64,000 nucleotides of DNA, from assembly GCF_900638685.1 (NCBI RefSeq), contig NZ_LR134533.1:558001-622000 (forward strand). Reading direction: 5' to 3'. Position 1 is the first letter of the stretch; every line of letters begins with the position of its first letter. Under the pieces are notes generated by a model that saw nothing but the letters and a program-made list of their open reading frames with translations, was not told the origin of the DNA and ran no database searches. The position numbers and the translations under genes are program-made. Source of the DNA: Neisseria weaveri. Its GTDB lineage: Bacteria; Pseudomonadota; Gammaproteobacteria; Burkholderiales; Neisseriaceae. Below are positions 55,155 through 64,000 of this stretch, piece by piece.

Positions 55155-57998
55155 TTACTCTTCATACGCGCTCATCGGCGGGCAAGAACAAACCAAATTC
55201 CTGTCGCCGTACACATCGTCCACCCTGTTCACGCTCGGCCAGAATTTGTTTTCGCGCACATACGGCAGCGGGAACACGGCTTCTTCGCGGGTGTAGGCGC
55301 GGTTCCATTCTCCGGCCACGTTAAAGGCGGTGTGCGGGGCGTTCACCAGTGGGTTGTCGTCTTTCGGCCATACGCCGTTTTGTACTTTCAGCACTTCCTG
55401 TTTGATGGATTTCAGCGCGGCGATGAAGCGGTCGAGTTCGGCTTTGCTTTCGCTTTCGGTCGGCTCGATCATCAGTGTACCGGCCACGGGGAATGACACG
55501 GTGGGGGCGTGGAAGCCGTAGTCCATCAGGCGTTTGGCGATGTCGGTTTCGGTGATGCCGCTTTCGGCTTTGAGCGGACGCAAATCGACGATACATTCGT
55601 GCGCGACGCGGCCGTTTTTGCCGGTGTAGAGAATCGGGTAATCCGCGCTCAATTCTTTGGCGACATAGTTGGCGTTCAGCAATGCCCATTGGGTGGCCTG
55701 CTCCATGCCGGTTTTGCCCATCATGGTGATGTACATCCAAGTAATCGGCAGGATGCTGGCGGAGCCGTAAGGCGCGGCGGATACGGCACTCATGCCGTCG
55801 GTTGCGCCTTCCACCGGCGATACGGTGTGGCTCGGGGCGAACGGGGCGAGATGCGCTTTCAAGCCGATGGGACCCATGCCGGGGCCGCCGCCGCCGTGCG
55901 GGATGCAGAAGGTTTTGTGCAGGTTCATGTGCAACACGTCTGCGCCCACTTCGGCGGGCTGCATGATGCCGATTTGGGCGTTCATGTTCGCGCCGTCCAT
56001 ATACACTTGGCCGCCGTGGTCGTGGATGATTTGGCAGATGTCGCGGATGCCTTCTTCATACACGCCGTGGGTGGACGGATAGGTAATCATCAGCGCGCCT
56101 AAGTTTTGCTGATGTTCGGCGGCTTTGGCTTTCAGGTCTTCGATATCGACGTTGCCTTGCTCGTCGGTTTTCACCACCACCACTTTCATGCCCAACATTT
56201 GCGCGGTGGCGGGGTTGGTGCCGTGTGCGGATTGGGGAATCAGGCACACGTCGCGGTTAGGCTGGCCGTTGGCTTCGTGATAGCGGCGGATAGACAGCAA
56301 GCCGGTGTATTCGCCTTGCGCGCCGGAGTTCGGCTGGATGGAAATCGCGTCAAATCCGGTGATGGCTTTGAGCTGCTCCTGCAAATCGGTGAGCATCTGC
56401 ATGTAGCCTGCCACTTGGTCGCGCGGGGCGAAGGGGTGGATGCTGCTGAACTCTGGCCAGGTAATCGGCAGCATTTCGCTGGTGGCGTTCAGCTTCATGG
56501 TGCAGCTGCCGAGCGAAATCATGCTGCGGTTCATCGCCAAGTCGCGCTCTTCCAGCTTTTTCAGATAACGCAGCATTTCGTGTTCGGTGTGGTAGCTGTT
56601 GAACACGGGGTGCTGCAGGATGGCGTCTTTTCTCAAGAGGCCGTCTGAAAGTTTGCTTGAGGCTTTTTCAGACAGGCATTGTGCTTTGCCGGTGAAGAGT
56701 TCCACCAGCTTGGCAAAATCGTCGGCGGACGTTTCCTCGTGGAACGCCACGGCCAACACGTTTTCATTCACTTGACGCAGGTTGTAGCCCGCATTTAAGG
56801 CGGCCTGATAAATCTCTTTGGCTTTCGCGCCGCAATCTACGGCCACGGTGTCGAAGAACACTTCATGCACCACTTTGAGGCCGTCTGAAACCACCGCGTC
56901 GGCAAACGCAGCCGCCAGCGCGTGAATGCGCTTGGCAATGCGTTTCACACCTTCCGGGCCGTGGTAAACGGCGTACATGCCCGCCAAATTGGCCAGCAGA
57001 GCCTGCGCGGTACAGATGTTGGAAGTCGCCTTTTCGCGACGGATGTGCTGCTCGCGGGTCGATAAGGCCATGCGCAGCGCGGGTTTGCCCGAAGCGTCTT
57101 TCGATACGCCGATAATGCGGCCGGGCGCCGAGCGTTTGAATTCGTCTTTAAACGCAAAATAAGCCGCGTGCGGGCCGCCGAAACCCATCGGCACGCCGAA
57201 ACGCTGGGTGTTGCCCAAAGCAATGTCCGCGCCCAAAGAAGCAGGCGATTTCAGCAGCACCAAGCTCATCACGTCGGCCGCCACCGCCACAATCACGCCT
57301 TGCTCTTTCAGACGGCCTATCACGGCTTCCAAATCCGCTACGTCGCCGTCTTTGCCGACATATTGGAACAGCGCGCCGAAGAAATCGCCTTCGGAGGCCG
57401 TCTGAAAATTGCCCACCACCAGTTCGAAACCGAAATATTTGGCGCGGGTTTGCATCACGTCCAAAGTTTGCGGATACACACGCTCGTCCACAAAAAATTG
57501 ATTCGATTTAGACTTACCCACGCGCTTGGCCATCGCCATCGCCTCGGCCGCCGCCGTCGCCTCATCCAACAACGACGCGCCCGCTACTTCAAAGCCGGTG
57601 AGGTCGATACACATTTGCTGGAAGTTCAGCAAAGCCTGCAAACGGCCTTGCGCCACTTCCGACTGATAAGGCGTATAAGCCGTGTACCAGCCCGGGTTTT
57701 CCAGCACATTGCGCAAAATCACATTCGGCAGGCGGGTCGGGTAATAGCCTAAGCCGATATAGCTTTTGTTTACCCTGTTTTTCGCCGCCACAGCTTTGAG
57801 CTTCGCCAACGCATCGGCCTCGCTCAAGGCTTCGGGCAGATTGAGTTCGGACGGCATACGGATGCTTTGCGGCACAGTGTTGTCGATAAAACTTTCCATG
57901 CTGCTTTCGCCGAGAGCTTCCAGCAAAGCCGCTTCGTCTTTAAAGCTGATGTGGCGTGCGGAAAACTCCGCAGCATTGAATAAGTCTTTGAAATTCAT
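55155..57998 (-). CDS. gcvP: Glycine dehydrogenase (decarboxylating), P-protein
   Basis: PLP enzyme of the glycine cleavage system that decarboxylates glycine and passes the aminomethyl group to GcvH lipoate. 947 residues, two homologous halves: N-terminal [20 protein letters not shown] and [13 protein letters not shown], and C-terminal [20 protein letters not shown] with the PLP lysine. The ATG at 57998 has AAAGGAAAGAAA in front; the frame runs 58 codons further upstream through an uptake-sequence region. Four uptake sequences lie inside, encoding SDGL, QTA and RLK stretches. gcvH lies about 5 kb away; gcvT is absent. Confidence 0.97.
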   Translation of the reverse strand: MNFKDLFNAAEFSARHISFKDEAALLEALGESSMESFIDNTVPQSIRMPSELNLPEALSEADALAKLKAVAAKNRVNKSYIGLGYYPTRLPNVILRNVLENPGWYTAYTPYQSEVAQGRLQALLNFQQMCIDLTGFEVAGASLLDEATAAAEAMAMAKRVGKSKSNQFFVDERVYPQTLDVMQTRAKYFGFELVVGNFQTASEGDFFGALFQYVGKDGDVADLEAVIGRLKEQGVIVAVAADVMSLVLLKSPASLGADIALGNTQRFGVPMGFGGPHAAYFAFKDEFKRSAPGRIIGVSKDASGKPALRMALSTREQHIRREKATSNICTAQALLANLAGMYAVYHGPEGVKRIAKRIHALAAAFADAVVSDGLKVVHEVFFDTVAVDCGAKAKEIYQAALNAGYNLRQVNENVLAVAFHEETSADDFAKLVELFTGKAQCLSEKASSKLSDGLLRKDAILQHPVFNSYHTEHEMLRYLKKLEERDLAMNRSMISLGSCTMKLNATSEMLPITWPEFSSIHPFAPRDQVAGYMQMLTDLQEQLKAITGFDAISIQPNSGAQGEYTGLLSIRRYHEANGQPNRDVCLIPQSAHGTNPATAQMLGMKVVVVKTDEQGNVDIEDLKAKAAEHQQNLGALMITYPSTHGVYEEGIRDICQIIHDHGGQVYMDGANMNAQIGIMQPAEVGADVLHMNLHKTFCIPHGGGGPGMGPIGLKAHLAPFAPSHTVSPVEGATDGMSAVSAAPYGSASILPITWMYITMMGKTGMEQATQWALLNANYVAKELSADYPILYTGKNGRVAHECIVDLRPLKAESGITETDIAKRLMDYGFHAPTVSFPVAGTLMIEPTESESKAELDRFIAALKSIKQEVLKVQNGVWPKDDNPLVNAPHTAFNVAGEWNRAYTREEAVFPLPYVRENKFWPSVNRVDDVYGDRNLVCSCPPMSAYEE

Positions 57999-58034
57999 TT
58001 TCTTTCCTTTGTGGATGAATGCAAACTTGATGGG

Positions 58035-58071
58035 AGGCCGTCTGAAAATTTCCGATTGTTTCAGACGGCCT
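58035..58071 (-). terminator. Inverted uptake-sequence pair between the membrane protein gene and gcvP
   Basis: AG-DUS pair with a 13-base loop, 29 bases after the membrane-protein stop (58100) and upstream of gcvP. Confidence 0.65.
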
Positions 58072-58099
58072 GATTCTTTAATAAGCCGGTATCCGGTTG

Positions 58100-59224
58100 T
58101 TATTCTTTCTTTTTCAGACGACCATACAGCCAGCCGAATAACGCAAGCAGCATGCCGCCTGCTGCAACCCAAAGCGCCGGTTGCATATGCTTCCGCAACG
58201 TTCGCTCGAAAACCGCCGCTTCCTGCAACACATTATGTCTGTTATCGACATGCAGTGTTTCACCGCCGGACGGTAATGCATATCGGGCGCGGACGACACG
58301 GTATTCGCGCCGCTGAAAACGTGCCAAAGTCAAATCCACTTGCGTCAATTCGACATTTCTCATACTTTCGCTGCACAGCGTATCTTCAAGACCGTGACAG
58401 GCAACCGGTACGGCACCGCCTTCCGGCAGATACCAACGCAAAAAGTGTGTGCAGCCGCTTTTATTGCATTGAAACACGCTGCCAAGCCGCGCATCGGATT
58501 GGCTGATTTCCGTAATATTCAGGCCGTGCCGCAACGTTTGCCTGTTCACGGCATACTGAAAACCGTAAACCGCCAAAGCACATACGGCAACCGCCAGCCC
58601 CAACACCATCATTCCGACAGCATGATTGCTTTTGGTCGGAGCAGGCTGCACATAGACCAAACGCAAACCCAAACGGCTGCATAAATTTTTTACCAGCGAA
58701 ACCATCTTTTTTTGCGATATAAAACCTTCGCAAGCAAACCATTCGCCTTTTTCGCCCTGCTGCGCATGAGTCAGATGAACCACCCCAATGCCGCACCATA
58801 AACCGTATTGTCCGTCCAGCCGGTATGCTTCATCCAAACGGCCTTTGGTGTAATAAGCAACGGTTTTTTCCTGAAAATCCAAGCAGATACACCGCTTCGG
58901 ATTCCTATTCCAACCCACATAAAAAAACCACAGCAAGCCCGCAAACACTATCTTGTCTAAAAACGGCCAAACCATACCGCCCGGCGGCACCAACACACCG
59001 AACCAAAACAAAGCGTCCAATATCCAGCAAACAGCAAAAAACAGATTGATGCCGCGCAAAACCGCCGCGCTCGCCATAGGCGGATACATGGAAAACCAAA
59101 GCAGTGTTTTGCCTTCGGCCAACTCTGCATTCAAACGCTCAAGCATTCGGCGGCTGTTTTCCCGAAACACATATTCGGGAATCTGCCGAGCGGGAATGTT
59201 TAAGCTGTCTGTTGATTTATCCAT
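58100..59224 (-). CDS. Membrane protein of unknown function downstream of lpxH
   Basis: 374 residues. Predicted spans at about 57-80, 88-105, 202-224 and 349-367, with cytoplasmic or periplasmic stretches between (106-200; 225-345). The second carries four Cys residues (FQCNKSGC, then CHGLEDTLC). No family recognised. Starts 3 bases after the lpxH stop, so it is probably co-translated with lpxH; a role in the envelope is inferred only from that. Confidence 0.68.
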   Translation of the reverse strand: MDKSTDSLNIPARQIPEYVFRENSRRMLERLNAELAEGKTLLWFSMYPPMASAAVLRGINLFFAVCWILDALFWFGVLVPPGGMVWPFLDKIVFAGLLWFFYVGWNRNPKRCICLDFQEKTVAYYTKGRLDEAYRLDGQYGLWCGIGVVHLTHAQQGEKGEWFACEGFISQKKMVSLVKNLCSRLGLRLVYVQPAPTKSNHAVGMMVLGLAVAVCALAVYGFQYAVNRQTLRHGLNITEISQSDARLGSVFQCNKSGCTHFLRWYLPEGGAVPVACHGLEDTLCSESMRNVELTQVDLTLARFQRREYRVVRARYALPSGGETLHVDNRHNVLQEAAVFERTLRKHMQPALWVAAGGMLLALFGWLYGRLKKKE

Positions 59225-59227
59225 TTT

Positions 59228-59965
59228 TCAGACGGCCTTTAAAGGTTTGATGGCCGCTCCCTCAGGCGACACTTCCAAATACCCGCCCTGCGCTCCATAC
59301 CAATCCGGCAATACATAACGCTTCACCGTTCTGCCGTTGAAAACATGCTCGTGTACATCCGGCCGGTGCGTATGGCCGTGAATAATCGCCTGCACCTGCG
59401 GATAACGGCTTAAGGCCGTCTGAACACCTTGTTCGGTAACGTCGGAAATCGGGTTGTATCCCATTTGGCGTTTTTTCTGTTTGCTGGCCGCACGGATTTT
59501 CGCTGCAACTTCGCTGCGTTTTTTTCTGGGCAGCCACAACATGATTTTTTGCAGCAGCGGATGGCGCATAAAGCGGCGGAAGCGTTGGTACGACACATCA
59601 TCGGTACACATCTCGTCGCCGTGGCTGAGCAGATAGGGTTTGCCGTACAGCTCGGTCGGATACACTTCCGGCAGCAACACCATACCGGCTTTGTCCGCAT
59701 AATGCCGTCCCAGCAAAAAATCACGGTTGCCGCAAATAAAGTAAACCGGCGCGCTGCGGCTGAAAGCCTTTAATGCCGACGCCGCTTCTGCGGCAATCAG
59801 GCTGCCGTCGTCATCGCCCAACCAAACTTCAAACAAATCGCCCAAAATATATAAGGCATCAACCCGGCCCCGCCAGCTTTCCAAAGCTTGGAAAAACAGG
59901 CGGTTCAGCTCCGGCGTTTCGTCGGACAAATGCAGGTCGGCAATAAAAACGGTTTGCTGCTTCAT
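59228..59965 (-). CDS. lpxH: UDP-2,3-diacylglucosamine hydrolase
   Basis: Mn-dependent phosphoesterase making lipid X (2,3-diacyl-GlcN-1-phosphate) in lipid A synthesis, at the inner membrane. IADLHLSDETPEL, YILGDLFEVWLGDDDG, FICGNRDFLLG, LLSHGDEMCTDD and IHGHTHRPDVH complete the calcineurin-like metal site. 245 residues. The last residues KAV and the TGA stop are supplied by an uptake sequence. Confidence 0.95.
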   Translation of the reverse strand: MKQQTVFIADLHLSDETPELNRLFFQALESWRGRVDALYILGDLFEVWLGDDDGSLIAAEAASALKAFSRSAPVYFICGNRDFLLGRHYADKAGMVLLPEVYPTELYGKPYLLSHGDEMCTDDVSYQRFRRFMRHPLLQKIMLWLPRKKRSEVAAKIRAASKQKKRQMGYNPISDVTEQGVQTALSRYPQVQAIIHGHTHRPDVHEHVFNGRTVKRYVLPDWYGAQGGYLEVSPEGAAIKPLKAV

Positions 59966-60085
59966 AGGTTAGGATAACGGTTTTTGTGGGTTTTAGCGGC
60001 CAATCCGGCTGATTTTCCGCTGTATGCGGGAAATAAACAGGATTGGCCGGCTATGCTTTAAACGACTGCCGGAAGCTGCAAATTT

Positions 60086-60679
60086 TCAGGCGGCCTTATG
60101 CAGCCTGCGCTTTTCCTGCTGTTTTTCCGCCAGCTGCGCCACCAGCTTACGGATATCTTCCTGTTCCGGTACTTCGTGTTTGTGCCAGCGGATTAATTTC
60201 AAGCCTGCATCAAACAAGGCTTTGTTTTTACGGCGGTCGGCTTCTGCCCTGTCGGGTTCTTCATGCGTGGCGTCGTCCAACTCGATCACTGCCAACGGAT
60301 AACTGTTTTTGTGGCAAATCACATAATCATAGCTCATCCGATTGACACGGTTAATCCAATACATCGGGTTGCGGCTATGTTTCACTTTCAATATCCGCGA
60401 GGCCTGAACTTGAGCCAAAACAATATAATCAGGCAAAGCCTGTATCAATTTCCAATACACTTCCTGCTCGGCAATACTCATGGCATAAGCCGGATAGAAA
60501 GGCCAGGTTTCTTCATAATTCAACGGTTCCGAACGCGATTTTCCGTCTGCGGAAGAGCTGCGCCTGCGGCTGCCGGAATGCTGTTTGCGCGACTGCGCCC
60601 GTTTTCTGTTTGAAGCCAAAGCAACAAAAATCATGCCTGCAACAATGCCCAGGCAGATCAGAGCCAAAACGATTTCCAT
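60086..60679 (-). CDS. DUF2726-domain protein with N-terminal membrane anchor
   Basis: 197 residues: one N-terminal span (LALICLGIVAGMIFVALAS), a Ser/Arg-rich basic linker (about 25-50), then a DUF2726 domain with DYVICHKNSYPLAVIELDD and a RKNKALFDAGLKLIRW stretch. This domain resembles PD-(D/E)XK nucleases (Glu/Asp of IELDD, basic helix). Activity is unproven. Monocistronic. Confidence 0.75.
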   Translation of the reverse strand: MEIVLALICLGIVAGMIFVALASNRKRAQSRKQHSGSRRRSSSADGKSRSEPLNYEETWPFYPAYAMSIAEQEVYWKLIQALPDYIVLAQVQASRILKVKHSRNPMYWINRVNRMSYDYVICHKNSYPLAVIELDDATHEEPDRAEADRRKNKALFDAGLKLIRWHKHEVPEQEDIRKLVAQLAEKQQEKRRLHKAA

Positions 60680-60740
60680 AAATTATCCCGTAAATACTTA
60701 TTTGATTATTAATAGTTATATTTTTGTTTGAATATATTTT

Positions 60741-61937
60741 TCAGACGGCCTTTTTCGCCGCTTTTGTTTTTATCATCCCCTTTCCGGCAACCAGCAGCGC
60801 CAAAAACTGTACGCACACAAGCACCCAAACCACGCCTTGCCAGCCGTTGTAACGGTATGCCAATCCGCACAGCCACGCGCCGAATGTGCCGCCGCTGTAA
60901 TAAGCCAGATAATACAGACCGGAAGCCAGCGAACGGCCCTCTTTAACATTTACGGCGATATAGCTGATAGTAGCCGCCTGCGCCACAAATACGCCCGACG
61001 ACATCAATACCAACGCAGCCACCACGCCTGCCAACGGTTCGGCCAAAGTAGCCAGCATACCGGCCACAGAGCACACCAACGCAATCATCACCGTGCGCGC
61101 CCCGCCGATACGGTTAATCAGCCGGGCCGACAAAGGCGTAATCACCATACCGATTAAATAAACGGTAAAAATATTGGCCAAACCGCCGCTGTCCAAACGA
61201 TACGGTTCGTCGGCCAAATGCAGATTGATATAAGTAAAACAGCCGACCAGCGAACACAGCAAACACGCGCCGATGGCGCAAGCCGTCAACACATAGCGGT
61301 TATGCAGATGTCCGCTCAAAGTATTTAAGGCCGTCTGAAAATTCGGCTTGGCAACAAATCTTTTTGAGCCCGGCAACTGCTTCCACACAAAAAACGCACC
61401 GGCCAAACTCAGCCCTGCCATCACATAAAACGCCGCGCGCCAACCCACCATTTCACTGAGATGACCGAGCAGAAACCGCCCCGAAAAACCGCCCAACACC
61501 GTCCCCGTTACATACAGCGACATCAAACGCGCCAGCGCCGTACCGACAAACTCCTCACCGATATAGGCAATCAGCACCACCGTAATTCCCGGCACGGCAA
61601 CGCCTTGCAAAAAGCGGTAAAACATCATCTGCTCGATGGTTTGCGACATCGCCAATAAAGCCGTCGGCACGCCGAGAAACAGCAGCGAACCGACAATAAA
61701 GATTTTCCGCCCCACCGCATCGGAAAGCATGCCCATAAACGGCGATATCAATGCCACGCCCAACACCGTCGCCCCCACCGCCAAGCCTGCCTGCACTTCG
61801 GTTGCATGCAAATCGTGTATCAGCACCGGCAAAATAGCCTGTACGGAATACACCTGCAAAAAAGCAAATACACCGACCAACATGATGGCAAGCATCAATA
61901 AAAGGTTGGGTTCGGAATAAGAAGCATCGGTATTCAT
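60741..61937 (-). CDS. MFS transporter
   Basis: 398 residues, 12 predicted spans. Motif A-like FMGMLSDAVGRK, a central loop with basic residues and GLYYLAYYSGGTFGAWLCG near the end. Looks like the DHA1-type drug or metabolite exporters (YnfM/YybF-like); substrate unknown. The last residues KKAV and the TGA stop are read from an uptake sequence. Confidence 0.82.
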   Translation of the reverse strand: MNTDASYSEPNLLLMLAIMLVGVFAFLQVYSVQAILPVLIHDLHATEVQAGLAVGATVLGVALISPFMGMLSDAVGRKIFIVGSLLFLGVPTALLAMSQTIEQMMFYRFLQGVAVPGITVVLIAYIGEEFVGTALARLMSLYVTGTVLGGFSGRFLLGHLSEMVGWRAAFYVMAGLSLAGAFFVWKQLPGSKRFVAKPNFQTALNTLSGHLHNRYVLTACAIGACLLCSLVGCFTYINLHLADEPYRLDSGGLANIFTVYLIGMVITPLSARLINRIGGARTVMIALVCSVAGMLATLAEPLAGVVAALVLMSSGVFVAQAATISYIAVNVKEGRSLASGLYYLAYYSGGTFGAWLCGLAYRYNGWQGVVWVLVCVQFLALLVAGKGMIKTKAAKKAV

Positions 61938-61982
61938 GAAATCCGCTTTAATCGGTTGGGCACAGCGTTTTGCCTGACTCGG

Positions 61983-62531
61983 TCAGCGTTCCGCCCATTT
62001 CGGCTTATGCCGCAATACTTCCGCATAAACCGGGCAACTTTCCGTATGCGCGCCTTGCAAATAACCCGTACTCATTAAAAACTCGTTTACAATCTCGCCG
62101 CCGACAAATTTAAAATGCCGTTTAAACAGCTTCACCCACTCCGGCAAACTCTGCGGATGATGGCAATCGAGCCAATTTTTAAAAGAACCGTACTCGCGCT
62201 GCAATGCCTCAATCTGCCGGGCGTTATAAATGGCGGCACGGATTTTCAAACGGTTGCGGACAATGCCTGCATCATTCAACAATCGTTCGCAGTCGGCATC
62301 GGTATAGGTGGCAACGGCGGCAATATCGAAACCCGAATAGGCCGTCTGAAAAGCCTGCCGTTTTTTCAATATCAATGTCCAACTCAAACCGGCTTGATTG
62401 ATTTCCAACACCAGCCGTTCAAACAATTCATTGTCATCATCAATCGGAAAGCCGTAAACCCGATCATGGTAATGCTTATTCGGATTATCCGTATCCTGTG
62501 GCAACGCATTGGCAAAATCACAGTAGCTCAT
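61983..62531 (-). CDS. tag: DNA-3-methyladenine glycosylase I
   Basis: Base-excision repair enzyme removing 3-methyladenine. Starts MSYCDFAN with zinc-ligand Cys4; HYHDRVYGFPIDDDNELFER and LEINQAGLSWTLILKKR are family signatures; HTESC near the C-terminus supplies the second His/Cys pair. The ATG at 62531 lies directly after an uptake sequence (GGCCGTCTGAAAAA) and gives 182 residues, the normal length. Confidence 0.93.
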   Translation of the reverse strand: MSYCDFANALPQDTDNPNKHYHDRVYGFPIDDDNELFERLVLEINQAGLSWTLILKKRQAFQTAYSGFDIAAVATYTDADCERLLNDAGIVRNRLKIRAAIYNARQIEALQREYGSFKNWLDCHHPQSLPEWVKLFKRHFKFVGGEIVNEFLMSTGYLQGAHTESCPVYAEVLRHKPKWAER

Positions 62532-62713
62532 TTTTTCAGACGGCCTACTCCCATGCCCAACCCACCGCAATCGGCGCATAAATATTTACACGGTCAAACA
62601 GCGGCAGCGGGCAACCGTTTCTTTCAAGATTTAAAATTCTATAAATGCGTTACGAACTTGATTCGAACAACGGTAAAACCAACTCCGTACCGCACTCTGA
62701 AATACTTGGACAA

Positions 62714-62746
62714 AGGCCGTCTGAAAATTTAAATTTCAGACGGCCT
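62714..62746 (-). terminator. Inverted uptake-sequence pair after gcvH
   Basis: AG-DUS pair with AAATTT extensions and a short loop, 7 bases after the gcvH stop. Confidence 0.8.
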
Positions 62747-62753
62747 ATCTCCG

Positions 62754-63137
62754 TTAGCCGATTTCCGCAGCGTATTGCTCGGCAGTCAGCAAACCGTCCA
62801 AATCAGCAGCATTGGCCGGTTTGATTTTGAAGAACCAGCCTGCACCGTAAGGCTCGCTGTTGGCCGTTTCGGGCGCGTCTACCAAAGCTTCGTTGATTTC
62901 TACCACTTCACCGGCAATCGGCGCGTACACATCGGAAGCCGCTTTTACGGATTCCACCACACCGGCCTGCTCTTCCGCAGCCAGATTCGCACCCACTTCG
63001 GGCAGCTCTACAAATACGATGTCGCCCAACAACTCTTGCGCGTGCTCGGTAATGCCCACGGTTACGGTGCCGTCGGCTTCCAAACGCAGCCATTCGTGGC
63101 TGGACACATATTTCAATTCAGCGGGGATATTGCTCAT
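62754..63137 (-). CDS. gcvH: Glycine cleavage system H protein
   Basis: Lipoyl carrier shuttling the aminomethyl group between GcvP, GcvT and the lipoamide dehydrogenase. [20 protein letters not shown], the lipoylation motif [14 protein letters not shown] (Lys in ESVKA) and the [11 protein letters not shown] start are diagnostic. The ATG at 63137 has TGGAGAACAAACC and gives 127 residues; the open frame continues upstream without support. Confidence 0.96.
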   Translation of the reverse strand: MSNIPAELKYVSSHEWLRLEADGTVTVGITEHAQELLGDIVFVELPEVGANLAAEEQAGVVESVKAASDVYAPIAGEVVEINEALVDAPETANSEPYGAGWFFKIKPANAADLDGLLTAEQYAAEIG

Positions 63138-63174
63138 GGTTTGTTCTCCATAGGTTTCAAAATTAATACTGCCG

Positions 63175-63300
63175 TTATTTCTCGCATTGCTTGGTGGTTT
63201 CATTATAGCTGCCGCCTTGATCCAAGCAAGCGTCTTTCGCATCGCAGCCGGTTAAAGCCAGCGACGACAAAACAGCAGCCAAAAATAATATCTTACGCAT
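63175..63300 (-). CDS. 41-residue lipoprotein, unknown
   Basis: A short gene upstream of gcvH on the same strand. It has a signal peptide ([16 protein letters not shown]), lipobox LTGC with Cys19, then a mature part of only 23 residues containing Cys25 and Cys39 ([19 protein letters not shown]). The gap to gcvH is 37 bases, so co-transcription is likely. The lipobox and regular frame make it a convincing small lipoprotein; no function known. Confidence 0.72.
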   Translation of the reverse strand: MRKILFLAAVLSSLALTGCDAKDACLDQGGSYNETTKQCEK

Positions 63301-63362
63301 CGTGCGAATCCTCTTGTATTCGGCCTTATGGTCAGCCTGTTTGAAAATACCGTTTTATCTTT

Positions 63363-63396
63363 TTCAGACGGCCTCTTGGTTTGGAGGCCGTCTGAA
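63363..63396. terminator. Inverted uptake-sequence pair after the last lipoprotein gene
   Basis: TTCAGACGGCCT and AGGCCGTCTGAA with a 10-base loop, 9 bases beyond the stop of the gene at 63406. Confidence 0.65.
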
Positions 63397-63405
63397 AACG
63401 CAGGA

Positions 63406-63906
63406 TTATATCTGTTTATCGGCAGGCGCCAATTTATCCAAGCATTGCACGGTATTTTTCTTTAACGACCCGTCCGGCTCGATAATGTCGTCTATCAGGC
63501 AAGCGCCTTGATTGCAGGATAAAACGTAATCCAACACCCGCGCCTCGCCGAAATTCTCAAAAGAAACATAAACCCGCCTGCTTTTCGTCAGCTTGTATTG
63601 AATCGTGCGGGCGATTTCCTGCCCGTCGAAATCCTGCCCTTGAATCACATAATCATAATCCATGCAGGCCACACCTTCTGCTTCCGCCGCTTTGGAGTCG
63701 CGGTTAAGCACGGCGCGGAAATCGGGCGTAAAAAACTGATCCGGCTTAATCTCTTCCGCTCCGTCTCCTTCCGTATAGTGCGTATACAGTTTTTTCACTA
63801 AGTCCAACTTGGCCTCATCAGCCGCATGGCTTTGTTGGGAACAAGCCGCCAAAGCAAACGGCAATAAAACAAACGGGAGTATTTTCCACATAAAGGTTTT
63901 CATCAT
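63406..63906 (-). CDS. Lipoprotein with DUF3828-like domain
   Basis: 166 residues: signal peptide with lipobox LAAC (Cys22), then a mature domain beginning LDLVKKLYTHYTEG, with FFTPDFRAVLNRD, ACMDYDYVIQGQDF and VSFENFGEARVLDY. This helix-plus-sheet pattern recalls DUF3828-type periplasmic proteins; the match is tentative. Cys residues (about 82, 130, 135, 154) may form disulfides. Two adjacent ATG codons are possible starts. Confidence 0.65.
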   Translation of the reverse strand: MMKTFMWKILPFVLLPFALAACSQQSHAADEAKLDLVKKLYTHYTEGDGAEEIKPDQFFTPDFRAVLNRDSKAAEAEGVACMDYDYVIQGQDFDGQEIARTIQYKLTKSRRVYVSFENFGEARVLDYVLSCNQGACLIDDIIEPDGSLKKNTVQCLDKLAPADKQI

Positions 63907-64000
63907 TTCTGCTTTTTATTTAGCCGGATAGCTTATCCGATAAAACGCATATCGTCGGCACCAACCTAACAGGCCGTCTGAATGCGGCACTTCGTTACAA

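Noticed and set aside
57999..58099. Glycine riboswitch upstream of gcvP
   Set aside because: The leader is short and dominated by an uptake-sequence pair; no aptamer-like conserved sequence is visible.
57999..58172. 58-codon N-terminal extension of GcvP
   Set aside because: It crosses an inverted uptake-sequence pair; the ATG at 57998 has a proper ribosome-binding site and family-like start.
1..64000. Correia elements, insertion sequences or prophage genes
   Set aside because: Looked for on reading; no Correia-type terminal repeats, transposase, integrase or phage structural motifs were recognised.

Overview
The window is a chromosomal segment of a Neisseria species. The 10-base DNA uptake sequence core GCCGTCTGAA occurs dozens of times on both strands, almost always as the 12-mer AGGCCGTCTGAA (AG-DUS dialect) and only occasionally as ATGCCGTCTGAA, the form typical of N. 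meningitidis and N. gonorrhoeae. Together with the gene content (glyS-lgt locus, rfbBAC-galE, aniA-norB, norM, bamC after dapA) this points to a commensal or animal-associated Neisseria rather than the meningococcal/gonococcal group. I cannot fix the species. No insertion sequence, prophage, CRISPR array or rRNA was seen.

Layout. 1-309: 3' end of a GAPDH gene. 443-9726: a minus-strand cell-surface block, transcribed from high to low coordinates: four lipooligosaccharide glycosyltransferases (GT25, LgtA-like GT2, LgtC-like GT8, GT25), then rfbB, rfbA, rfbC, galE, gmhB, a PlsC acyltransferase and a YgjP-type metalloprotein. 9822-13290: glyS and glyQ, separated by an AT-rich inserted gene for a stand-alone SRA-like (ScoMcrA-type) modified-DNA reader. 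13449-16139: OmpA-like protein, tRNA-Asp, tRNA-Val, a GAF-like protein overlapping ribA, and tRNA-Leu. 16614-22905: SDR, a TbpB-like lipoprotein, two small genes, a tandem array of 12 uptake sequences, a TetR regulator, and murB-norM overlapping by one base. 23136-24857: an unusual Tyr/Gly- and Lys/Asp-rich RTX protein. 25120-31598: glcD-glcE-glcF-glcB for glycolate/glyoxylate use, divergent from tkt. 33870-37021: UbiJ-like, epimerase-like, LOG-like and pheA genes. 37159-43562: Bcr/CflA transporter, then the denitrification block nirV-aniA, divergent from norB. 43640-54645: XanQ-type permease, dapA-bamC, rdgB, hemW, a TerB-like gene, ridA, apaH, a nitronate monooxygenase and an outer-membrane protein. 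55155-63906: gcvP, a membrane protein with lpxH, a DUF2726 gene, an MFS transporter, tag, gcvH with a tiny lipoprotein gene, and a last lipoprotein.

How genes work together. AniA (nitrite to NO) and NorB (NO to N2O) form a truncated denitrification chain. Their shared upstream region carries an FNR-like box and two copies of one 17-bp palindrome, which fits FNR activation plus NO-responsive repression. GlcDEF makes glyoxylate and GlcB condenses it with acetyl-CoA to malate. GcvP and GcvH are two parts of the glycine cleavage system; gcvT is not here. The surface block builds heptose (gmhB), UDP-galactose (galE) and dTDP-sugar precursors (rfbBAC, without rfbD) next to the transferases that extend lipooligosaccharide; lpxH acts in lipid A synthesis. 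Most transcription units end in inverted uptake-sequence pairs that look like terminators, and several proteins take their stop codon from an uptake sequence.

The least conventional items are the SRA-like gene inside glyQS, the YG-rich RTX protein, the 12-copy uptake-sequence array and the matching palindromes at aniA/norB.
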